Positions 1-9,795 of a stretch of 64,000 nt of DNA are shown one piece after another. Where the stretch lies: NCBI GenBank assembly GCA_011316305.1, contig SAUG01000098.1, forward strand, positions 186,001 to 250,000, read 5' to 3'. The translations under genes and the position numbers were made by a program. The notes under the pieces were generated by a model. It was given only the letters and a program-made list of their open reading frames with translations. It made no database searches and was not told where the DNA came from. Positions within the stretch are counted from its first letter, which is position 1; every line of letters begins with the position of its first letter. The stretch is from Rusavskia elegans. Lineage: Eukaryota; Ascomycota; Lecanoromycetes; Teloschistales; Teloschistaceae.

Positions 1-319
1 TTAAAATTTTTCTAGAAAAAAATAATATAAAATAACATCGTTATATAAACTAATATTGATTAAAATATATAACTATAATATATTATCTAATTTATTTAAT
101 ATAATTGAAATAATATATTTAAAACAACAATCGTTTATAAAAGTTATAGTATTCGATTTTCTAATATAATTACGAGTCGGATTAGATTAGATTTCTATTA
201 ATTTTTATTTTATAATCCGATTCGATTTTCGATTCTAATATTAGAATTCGATCCGACCCGTTAAAAATCGGATCGGATATCCGACGGTTCGATAGAAATC
301 CGATTTCAAATAGCCAATT
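1..319. repeat. Right end of a second copy of the TA-flanked element
   Basis: Positions 1-319 resemble about 5850-6168, including the segments around TTATAAAAG, TAATTACGAGTCGG and GGATCGGAT. The terminus reads AGCCAATT (312-319) followed by TA (320-321). It differs from AGCCAGTC only by transitions expected from RIP. The rest of this copy lies left of the window. Confidence 0.65.
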
Positions 320-880
320 TAATTATATTAAAATACGTTTTTAATAAAATATTAATTTTATTAATATTATCGAAAATAAAATATATAAATTAATTTCGTT
401 TATTTAAATTGAAAGTAATATTTAAGTAGAAATTACGTTAATAAATAATGAATATATTTAAAAGCGATTAAAATATATAGATACTAACTATTATAATATC
501 AGTAATCTATATAATAATTATTTATTTATTATAATTATTTTCGTATTAAAAATAAAATTAAAAGCGAATATTTTAACTAAACTATTAGTAAAAAATAAAT
601 ATAAAATATTTAAAAAATAACTCGATATAAAAATTAGTAGGAATTCGAATTAAATATTAATTATTAAGATTTATTTAGATTTAAAATATTTATTATTCGT
701 ATTTGAATAATAGTAGAAAGTAGTAATTTAAAACAACAATATCGTTACAATATAAATAAATTCTATTAATTTAAATAAAATTCGAAAATAATAGAAATTA
801 GTAATTTAAAAAAAGATAATCTTCGTATCGAATAGAAATATTAAAATATATAGTAGTTTAAATAAAATTGATATTAAAAT

Positions 881-927
881 CCGCGCTCAAGCTCGCGCTA
901 AGGCTCGCGCTAAAATTCGGGCTAAAA
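881..927. repeat. Short tandem array of GCTCGCGCTAA-like units
   Basis: About four imperfect copies of a 10-12 bp unit (GCTCGCGCTAAG, GCTCGCGCTAAA, TTCGGGCTAAAA) just outside the left LTR-like repeat. It is G+C-rich compared with everything around it. Function unknown. Confidence 0.5.
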
Positions 928-952
928 TTTATATTAAAATTCGGATTAAAAC

Positions 953-1364
953 TGTAACGTCTCTTTATATCAGACAATCAGAAGGCGTTACGTTCGAGTT
1001 TAACTACAACCGTAGGCGTAGTCCGAATTATAAAATAGTAAAAGATTTCTAATATAGATTATTATAACTAGTTCTATATAGCCGTAAAATTTAAGTTACG
1101 ATATTATAAGACGTATTTATTATATAAATAATTATAGGAGATAAATGGAATAATATTAAATAATTATATCAATAACTAATAAAAAAAAGCAATCTAATAG
1201 ATATCAGGAACGATATATATAGTAAAAGAGCTAATATACCTAATAAAACCGACCTATTAAATAAAAGCGATTCTATAGCTCTAGCGGTTCTAATTAAATT
1301 AAACCATTAATTCATTTATTCAATTAATAATTATATATATTTCTATAGAATTATAGACGTAATA
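953..1364 (-). repeat. Left LTR-like repeat of the gypsy remnant
   Basis: About 400 bp that align by eye with 7890-8475, sharing blocks such as CGTTACGTT near the left edge and the segment CCGACCTATTAAATA near the right. The edges TGTAACGTCT and AGACGTAATA form an imperfect inverted pair, as LTR termini often do. Since pol is read leftward this would be the 3' LTR. Boundaries are approximate. Confidence 0.6.
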
Positions 1365-1754
1365 CGACCATTTTTATAGCGTTTTTCCAAATTTCTTTAA
1401 AGTTTTAAAGCGTTTTTAAAGTATTTCTTTAGTTTTTAGATATTTTTTTCGTCTAGGAATTCTTTTTATTTAATTAAAAATTTATTAATTTTCTTTTTTT
1501 TTATTAATAATTTATTCGATTTTATATTCTTTACTTTTTTAATAGTATTAGTTTTTCGCGAATAGTATTCGTTTTAATACTTTTTTAAAAAAGTTAATAT
1601 AAAATTTCGGAAAATTTTCCGTAACTTGTAATTTAAAATAGGCTATTATATCTTTAATATCATTTATTTTAAATATTTCTATAAATAGTTCATCTAGCTT
1701 TTTATCTATAGAACTTTTAATTAATAAAAGTATTTTATTATTTTTTTATATATT

Positions 1755-1965
1755 ATGTAGTGGTCAGGGTTCTGCATCACTCGAACGGTTTAAGGGGTCA
1801 TGGAATGCATATCTGGATTGTATAGTTGTATACGAATTCGGATACTAACTGATCCGGTCGTTAATCGCAAGAGCGGGTATAGGAGCGGGTATAGGCCTAG
1901 CGTGGAGATGCTTGTATACATAAATGTCTCACTCCTCTATAGTTATAGGAAATCAGTTTGGAATT
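1755..1965. other. Unmutated island in the RIPed block
   Basis: About 200 bp with normal base composition and frequent TG and CA, in the midst of strongly AT-mutated DNA (sharp transitions near 1750 and 1970). It contains a doubled GAGCGGGTATAG unit near 1872-1894. Terminal repeats were not found. A 119-codon open frame that starts here runs into AT-rich sequence and is not a credible gene. It may be a fragment of an element inserted after RIP ended. Confidence 0.45.
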
Positions 1966-2344
1966 CTACAATTATAGTATTTTTTAGATTTGTTTATTTT
2001 TTCTTTTACATTTTTTTTAATTTTCTAAATTTTTACTTTTATTTTATATTAATTTTTTTTATTCTATTTATAAATGTCTATATCGCTAGATTTATTGTAT
2101 TAGAAATAATTTTTTATTATACTATTTTACTAGATAGTAATTTATCCAATATTATCTAGAAACTTTTATTATATAATAAATTAATTACTATTTATATTTT
2201 TAGAAAAAATTATATCTAGTTTTTTCCTTTTTCCGAATAGTAGATTTGTAGATATATTTCGAATATCTGATATATTTTATTAGTCTAGCTATAAGTCTAT
2301 AGATATAATAATTTTAATATTATCTATTTTATTTTTATTGTTTA

Positions 2345-2592
2345 AATTATTTCTTTTATAAAATTAGAAATAAAAAGTTAATTTCTATCTAATATAATTA
2401 TTATAACGATTCCGTTTTTATAGAAAACTATTTTTAACTTTAATAATAGAAATATTAACTTTTCCGCTATTATTATAGAAGTATATAATATAAATCTTAT
2501 ATATTTTATAAATATATCTACTATTATTACTATTATATCGTATACAATTTATATATAAATGTTAATTAATTCTAGTAAATTTATTATTAAAT
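2345..2592 (-). pseudogene. Integrase core remnant (gypsy)
   Basis: A minus-strand frame keeps the spacing of the retroviral-type integrase core of Ty3/gypsy elements: DLI..LLE near 2590, then YDIIVIIVD with a following K near 2510, an AEKL block, and ILDRN followed by a stop and FISNF near 2365. These correspond to the first and second catalytic Asp regions of the DDE core. Stops and substitutions are of the RIP type. It lies downstream of the RT/RNase H remnant in the element's own orientation, beyond the nested 3.24-kb insertion. Confidence 0.72.
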
Positions 2593-3660
2593 CTATTATA
2601 ATCTATTAATATAGTTTTTTCTATATTTATATTCGATAAAATTTATTAATTTATTTTTAGAAATTTTTTTTCGACGTTATATATTTCGGATAATTTTTAA
2701 TATATTTTTTAATATATCTTTTAAATATTGCTATATTAATTTTTTTCTAAATTTATTTTAATTTATCTATAAATTTTTAATATTCTATAGTTTTAAAATT
2801 ATATTTATTGAATTATATTATTAAATTCTTCCGACATTTCTATTTTTTATAAAATCTTTCTATTCCTTTTTAATAGTAGTCTATTTATTTTTTCTACGGC
2901 TTTATAATCTATTTTTTAACTTAGAATTAGACTGGCCGTCGGGTCGAGTTTCGAACCCGAGTTAAAAGAATCGACTCGATCCGAATCGATTAATTAAAAG
3001 CGGATAATAAAATATATAATTTTATTTTACTTTTAAAACTTTTCGCGTAAACAGTTAATAGTAATATAAAAAAGTAATATAAAGTTTATTTTAATTATAG
3101 AAGAAAAGCTATATTAAATTCGATTCTACTTTTAACAAAGCCGTATAGGACTAATATCTATATAAAACTTTCTTAGATCTAAATCTATTAGTTCGGACTA
3201 TTAAAAATAAAAGATATAGATAATAATTATAAATACTTTATTTAGATATAAAGTTCGTCGGCTATATATAATTTATATCGATAGTTTTCGATAGTTATAA
3301 AACTATTCGCGAGTATAAAAATATTTAAATTTTTTGGATTTTATTTCCTTTATATTAGATATCTAATTAAATCTATAAAAAATCGTATATTTAGAAATAC
3401 TCGTATATTAGATTAATATTTAGTATTAACTTTAGAAGCGTCTAATTAGATTTATACTTTTTTCAACTAATTATTCTAGCCGTTTATAATACTAGAAACT
3501 ATTAAAGCTTTTAGAATTTTTCTAGTTTAGTGTTATAAATACAGGCGGCGTACTTTTGAAAACGCGGTAGTATTTAGTACAACGCTGGATTTCCTATTAC
3601 GTCTTAACAGGCAGAGATATATAGAACGGCCTTAGTATTAATACTAAAGAGTATCTTAGT

Positions 3661-3815
3661 AGTTTTAGTAAATAAATATTCTAAGTACCTTTATCTTAAT
3701 AGTCTTAGCGAGTAAGTAATATAAATACTTTGATTTTAATAGTTTTAGTAAATAAATATCCTGAGATAGAGTTGTCTTAATTATTTCAGTTAGTAAGTAA
3801 CCTAAATAGTAGAGG
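3661..3815. repeat. 40-bp tandem repeat, about 3.5 units
   Basis: Units start at 3661, 3701, 3741 and 3782, each beginning with AGT(T/C)TTAG or a close variant and ending near CTTAAT or TTTTAAT. Units are 40, 40 and 41 bp, followed by a partial fourth. They lie inside a less degraded stretch (about 3535-4010) of the 3.24-kb element. Confidence 0.6.
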
Positions 3816-5477
3816 ATTCTATTTATCTATATAGATCTCGAACTCGACGCTTTTATAGCTCGTATTTAATTTATTAATTATTGCTATATACTGTTCTAGT
3901 AATCAACTGATTTATTTTTAACTTAGCTTGAGTAATTATCCGTTGCACCTCCGTTTACAGATATACTAATAAATCCAACCAATCCTTGAAAATACCAGAT
4001 CCCTTCGGTAGCCCTATAATATTTAGATAGAAATATCTAGATATTATTATCGATAATACCAGTTCTAATAATACGTTAAAAAAAAGTTTGAAAAGGCTTT
4101 TACTAGGCTCGATAGTCGATAGAATCGAGTCGAAAATCCTTTATTTTACCTAGTTTATATAATTAATCTAATAGTTTAAAACTTTATTAAAGTTATTAGA
4201 TTATAAGTAATTAACGACGATTTTATCTAAAAACTAGATAATAAATAAATTAGAGATAATAGTACTAGTTTATCTAGTATTATAAAAAAGGTAATATACG
4301 TAGATAATATAAATTTGGAAATAGACTAATATCGATTTTAGACTTGTACTATTATAGTCTATATTTCTATCTTTCTTTAATATAAGTTTCGCTTTAAAGA
4401 AATCTAGAATAAGGTTAATTCTAATTTCTAATCTAGAAATTTAATTTAAAATATCCGTATTCGATAGAATTTAATATATTTTATAATTCGTCGGATATAT
4501 TAATTATACTATTTCGTTAATAAATTTATAGAAAACAGTTCGTAAAATCTATAAATATAAAAAATTATCTTTAATATAAATAAATAGTAATTTCTTCTCT
4601 TTATAGATAGTATACTGCGGCTGTTCTATAAGATTATTTTATTAATTTTAAAAACTATAGATATTAGAATTTATTTAGTATTTCGATTTTATAGTATTAT
4701 TTTCGATTATCTTTTTAGAATAGAAAAAGTAGTCCGATTATCGAACTATAATAATGAAAAAATAATACTAATAGTTTATAATAATATTAATATAAAATTA
4801 TAAAGTATTATTTTTATACTAAAAATAAAAGTAAATTAATTTATAATTTTATAAATATTTTGGATTCTATAGTAAAGTTAAGCCTTTATTAAAACTAGAA
4901 AAAAGAGAATAATAATAAAAAAATAAAAGACTTTTTAAAATATAAAGATAGGTATCGGATCGAGTTTAAAAAATACTTTACTAAATACTATAGGGCTCCT
5001 ATTAATTTATTAAAGTCTAAAACCCGCTATATAGAAAAAAATAAAGTAATATAAAAGGGTAATATATTATAATTTCACTAATTAGTTTAAAGTTTACTTT
5101 ATCTATTTTAAAAAATATTTTTCGATAATTCTAGCGTCCTTGAATAGCTATATCCGAAGCTAATCGATATTTTCGCGCTAATACTATCGAAGATAATCTA
5201 AATTAGATATATTTGAAAAATAATACTTCAAACTTTTTAAAACTAGCGTAGATAGCTCGCGATATTTTTATTTATCTAATATCCTTAGTAGAAATAAAGC
5301 GGATTTTTAGTTTTATAAGGAAAGTTTATTAGTAGGATTAAATCTAAATAAATCTAGAATATATAGAAAAGATATTAATAATTAAATACTATAACCGTAC
5401 TATAGATTTAGAAATAAAAAAAGCTTTCAAAAAGCTATAGGATATATATAATCGGGTATAATTAGAAGATAAAATTC

Positions 5478-5781
5478 CTCGCCGGAATAGGTTGGGAAAA
5501 CCTATTAGAATTTGGTATAGTAGACTTTTTTAAATTGATGTGGTATAGGTTTTAGAAACCTCTAACCTAACCTATTTAAATAGTATGGGTTTTTTAAATT
5601 GTCCTGCACGTTGTCCTATCCGTTTCTTCGTCTAAAACGTATATATTAGGCTTAAATTAGGCTCTTTTTATCCTCTACGAAATAACCCACACCATTTACG
5701 CCCCAATCTATAAAACCCAATACCCTATTGATATAGGTTTTACAGGCTAAAACCCATACCAATCCAATCCATTCCGGCGAG
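5478..5781. mobile_element. 304-bp MITE with CTCGCCGGAAT ends
   Basis: The ends are inverted repeats of about 18 bp: CTCGCCGGAATAGGTTGG on the left, and on the right the reverse complement CTCGCCGGAATGGATTGG, with two transition differences. The interior has several copies of AAACC and GGTTTT and is visibly less AT-mutated than the surrounding element. No clear target duplication was found. It has no coding capacity. Confidence 0.7.
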
Positions 5782-6329
5782 AAAATAGAATATTATTTAG
5801 AGAATAGAATTTCTTTAAAAAAGAGTTAGAAAGTAATTTAAATAGGTTAAATTAAACATTTTTTAGTTTAGTATTAAACAAGATATATTACCGCTTTATA
5901 TGATCTAAGTTATTTATTATAATTAAAAGAAATAATATATCTAAAATAATAATTATTTATAAAAGCTATAGTATTCGACTATCTAATATAATTACGAGTC
6001 GGGTCGGATCGGATTTCTATCGATTTCTACTTTATAACCCGATCTAATTTTCGATTCTAATTTTAGAAACCGACCTATATCGCTTAGCGGGTCGGATCGA
6101 ACTGATTCGTTAAAACTCGGATCGGATTTCCGAAAAATCGACGGGAACCCGTACCGAAGTAGCCAGTCTATTTAGAAAATTAGTAATCGTATTATCTATA
6201 TCTTTAATCTACTAAATTTCGAAGTTATAATAGATAATTCCTTCTATCTATTTTATCTATTTTTAGTTAAATTCTTTATTAATTAAAAGTAATAGAAGAT
6301 TTTTATAATTAATATAAACTATTTATATA

Positions 6330-7090
6330 AATTATCTAATTTATAAAATTCATTATAATTACTAATGTTTATTTCTCCGATATTATTTAGTTATTTTTTA
6401 TTAATATTAATTTTCTAGAATAGTATTTTAAAAGTTTATCTTTTTCTATTAAATATAATTCTAATATTCTATTTGAAATATTGATATAAAATATTATTTA
6501 TTTTTCTAGATCGATAAATTCGACAAAATCTATATTTATAAAGTTTTATTTAAATTTCTTAAAAACGTTGTTTTTAATCCGTATTTACTAGAATAGAATG
6601 CTATTCCGTAAAAAATCTATTAGAAAAACGATTTTTTTCGCGTATCTTTTTATTATATTCTAGTAAAATTCCGTAAATTCTAAAAACTTTTATATATATT
6701 TTTTATTTTTAGAAATAGATTATTTTCGTATTATTTATGATTTTATACTAATATCTTTAAATTTAAATATATATTTTAAAAATATTAATTTATTTTTAAT
6801 TATAAAATTATATTCTCGAAGTCTTTTTAATATTTTATAAATATATTATTTATGTTTTTTCTCTATTTTAATTAATGTTTGAACGTCGTCTAGATATATT
6901 ATAATAAAGATATTAAAATAGTTAAATAATATTTTATTAATAACGCGTTATAGAATCGCGGGTTTATTTATTAATTCGAAAAATATTATTAAATATTCGA
7001 ATAATCTATATTTTATTCTAAATACTATTTTCTATTGATTTTTATTTTTAATTATTAATAGATTAAAAGTATTCTTTAGATTAAATTTTA
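6330..7090 (-). pseudogene. Reverse transcriptase and RNase H remnant (gypsy)
   Basis: On the minus strand a single frame retains the order of conserved gypsy RT blocks. It starts near 7088 with a KFNLKN-like block, continues with VFR..Y...EYL and NKPA, and ends with the catalytic motif YLDD at 6885-6896. Stops fall at positions where tryptophan or glutamine is usual (TAG, TAA), as CpA-to-TpA mutation would produce. Further on, YYSRKL near 6430 followed by a degraded KELLAI-like block marks RNase H. The frame is broken many times, so no product is made. Confidence 0.8.
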
Positions 7091-7889
7091 TAAAAAATTC
7101 AATTTTTTCTATTCTATTTTTTAAATCCGCTAGAAAAAAAAAGATATTTATCTTTTTATATTATTATATCAAATTATCTAAAATCGATATAAAATCGAAA
7201 AAAAAAGTTTTAAATTAATATTACCGATTTTTATATTTTTATTCTAGAATATTATAAATAATTCTATTTAAAATTATAGTTAATATATTATTGTAATACT
7301 TTTTACTATTTATTATTTAATCTATAGTTTAATTTAATTTTTTTAATTTTCCGGATATAATATAATAATTATATAGTCTTTCTAGATATAAATTAATAAA
7401 TGTTATTTTTTTTCCGATTTTTTTAATATATTTTAGAATTTTTTAAATAGTTATAAAATTTTATTTATAGTAGCTAATTTTATTTTAATCTATTATTCCC
7501 GAATAAAAATATTATAAACTTTTTTTTCCCGGCTAGACTTATAAATATACTAAATAAATAGTCTTTTATCTTTATTTATATTAATAACTATTCGATTTCT
7601 AGATTTTAATTTATTATTAGAAAAAATCTAAAAATATTTTCCTTTATATTTATTATTTTAGATATAAAGAAATTTAATTTAATACTAGTTTTTAATAAAT
7701 TCTATTCTATTAATATATCCTATACAATAAAATTATATTTTTCTAATTAAAAAAATATTAAACCTTTTTATATAAAATTCTAATATAATTTTTCTAGTAG
7801 TTTTCGAAGTAATTAATATTTCCGCGAGTTATCCGACTAATATTCGTTAAATAAAAATTCAATTTTTATTTATTTTCCGGAATTATTAA

Positions 7890-8475
7890 AAATAATATTT
7901 TTATATATTAGAAAACGTTACGTTTTAATCTAACTATAGCTATATACGTAGTTCGAGCTAGACTGGCCGTTTTGTCGGGTTTCGAATTCAAGGTCGTATC
8001 CCGGATTCGAGTATCTAACCGTATTAGAAAGAAGACTAACTTTAGCTAGTAAATTAGCCGCGTTAGCCACGTTTATCGCGAAGTCGGATCGCTATTTTGA
8101 TTCGAAGTGGCCAGTCTAATTCGAGCTATTAAATTATAAAAAAGTTTCAGTATATATTATTATAATCAGTTTTATATAGTTATAAAAGTAAAATTATAAT
8201 ATTACGAGACGTTTATATTATATAGATAATTATAGGAAAACAATTGGATAATATTTGGTCATTATATTAATAACTAATTAAAAAAACTATTTAATAAATA
8301 TATATAGCGATATATTTGGTCTAATAAAGCCGACCGCCGACGTATTCGATAGGGCCGACCTATTAAATAGAGGCAGCTCTATAATACTAGCGGCATTAAT
8401 TAAATTAAGTTATTATTTCGTTTATTTAATTAATAAACAAAAATATTTCTAGAAAATTATAAACGTAATAAAAGT
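7890..8475 (-). repeat. Right LTR-like repeat of the gypsy remnant
   Basis: Direct-repeat partner of 953-1364, longer because a 156-bp inverted-repeat element (7961-8116) is inserted in it and because of a short extra segment near 8330-8355. Since pol is read leftward this would be the 5' LTR. The left edge is poorly defined. Confidence 0.6.
7961..8116. mobile_element. 156-bp MITE with GACTGGCC ends
   Basis: GACTGGCC at 7961-7968 and GGCCAGTC at 8109-8116 are perfect inverted ends, each flanked by TA (7959-7960 and 8117-8118). The ends match those of the 3.24-kb element, so this looks like a short non-autonomous derivative. It interrupts the right LTR-like repeat; the other LTR copy has an uninterrupted sequence at the matching place (about 1020). 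It keeps more G+C than its surroundings, as expected for a sequence too short to trigger RIP or inserted after it. Confidence 0.75.
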
Positions 8476-9795
8476 TTACGTTAAAACTTAGATTAAAATA
8501 ATATAAATTATACAATCTATATCGAAACTTTAATATATAAATCGTTTTAAAAGTTCGCGTTAAATATTTATATTAAAAAGTTATAGATTAAATAATTTAT
8601 ATCGAAACTTTAACGCGTTAATTTTTTTTTGAGGTAAAAATTTTATATAGATTTTTGATCTATTTTTGAATTAGTTAAATTGATAAAATTACTTTTTTAA
8701 TACATTTTACTATATCAAGATACGTATTTATTTCAATATAAATTATAAAATTCATTTCGCCGAATTTCGATAATTAATTTCTAGAAAATAATTATTTATT
8801 ATTCGATAAAGATTCGTTTTTAATATTCGGCTATCGTTTCCGGCTTTTAGATAAAATTTTATTTTTGTTTATTATAGAGATTATAGTTCTATTCTATAGA
8901 TTTTAACAAAATTTTCTTTCGATATCGTATAATTAATAGTTTAACGAGTTTTTTTTTATTTTCTAATTTGTCTCGCCTAATATCTAGATTAATCTTTATT
9001 TTATTCGACTAAATTATATTTTTAAAATCTTTCAACGTCGAATAAATCTACGTTAAAGTAAATTTTTAATACGTTATTTTTACCGATCCGATAAAATCGA
9101 ATTTATTATTCGTTTCTAAATATTAAAATTATTTTATTTTATAGTTTTTTCTATAACCGATTTAGAAATAAATTCGATATATACTATCGCTATAGTAATA
9201 ATTTTATATATATTTTTTAACAATATTTTCGAACTATAAAATAAAAACTATCTGTCGTATTTATTTATTAAATTTAGACGAAAAATATAAATTTTATAAA
9301 TTTTATATTTTAATTTAGAAATAGATTTGATATCAAAATTCTATTTATTAAAAAAAATTTTATAAAAAATTTATTAATTACGTAATATATTAGATCTAAT
9401 ATTATAACGATATTTTTATTATCTAATTCTATTATAAAAAAGTTTATTTCGAAATTGAATCGTCGGAATATAATATATATATATTTAGTTTTAATTTCGT
9501 TTAATTCGAAAATTAAATAGATGAAAATTAATAGATCAAACGATCAATAAATAGAAAAAACTCGGATCTACTAATAGTACCTTGTAGTATAGTAAGGTCC
9601 ATCTCGGAAGCTTAAATTTAGCGTATATTCTGAACTTTCGATGTTAAGCTATCCTCCGTACGGAGCCTTGGCCTTGGGAGCGTTCCGCATCAATTTAGCG
9701 GCCTCGGCCTTATGGTCGATCAGAAGGTGCAACAGATCTTCTCGGATGTCGATCCTCTAAGGCGTCCCACAAGATCTCATGATGACCGGACAATT

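Larger units (their letters stand above)
2930..6168. mobile_element. TA-flanked 3.24-kb inverted-repeat element, RIPed
   Basis: The left end GACTGGCC (2930-2937) is preceded by TA (2928-2929). The right end AGCCAGTC (6161-6168) is followed by TA (6169-6170). The ends are an inverted pair with one RIP-type difference, and the TA duplication fits a Tc1/mariner/pogo-like element. It splits the gypsy remnant between RNase H and integrase, so it inserted later. The interior is heavily mutated and no transposase could be recognised; it holds a 304-bp inverted-repeat element and a 40-bp tandem repeat. Assignment to a named superfamily rests only on ends and target site. Confidence 0.65.
953..8475 (-). 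mobile_element. Degraded Ty3/gypsy LTR retrotransposon, interrupted
   Basis: Two diverged direct repeats (about 953-1364 and 7890-8475) flank remnants of gypsy pol read on the minus strand in the correct order: reverse transcriptase (7090-6870), RNase H (6560-6340) and integrase (2592-2345). The element is split between RNase H and integrase by a separate 3.24-kb element at 2930-6168, and its right LTR carries a 156-bp insertion. Without the inserts it would be roughly 4 kb, shorter than a complete gypsy element, and no gag region was recognised, so it is probably internally deleted as well as mutated. Many in-frame stops make it inactive. Outer boundaries are approximate. Confidence 0.78.
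1..9580. repeat. AT-rich, RIP-degraded transposon block
   Basis: The whole stretch is dominated by A and T (positions 61-120 contain only 3 G/C of 60) and has no usable gene. CpA and TpG dinucleotides are nearly missing while CpG persists (for example 601-660 has no CA or TG but two CG). That is the expected trace of repeat-induced point mutation, which turns CpA into TpA in duplicated DNA of ascomycetes. Pieces that are shorter or younger keep normal composition. The block stops sharply near 9580, where balanced composition and gene space begin. The part from about 8480 to 9580 is also AT-rich and degraded but could not be assigned to an element; near 8500-8610 a motif TATCGAAACTTTAA occurs twice. 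Confidence 0.93.

Noticed and set aside
1800..2159. 119-codon open frame in the AT-rich block
   Set aside because: It begins in the unmutated island and continues through Phe/Ile/Tyr-rich AT sequence; no conserved motif, and its composition is that of RIPed DNA.
9712..9795. Upstream in-frame ATG for VPS39
   Set aside because: It would add 28 residues before MLSAFTAR, where the family normally starts; kept only as an alternative.
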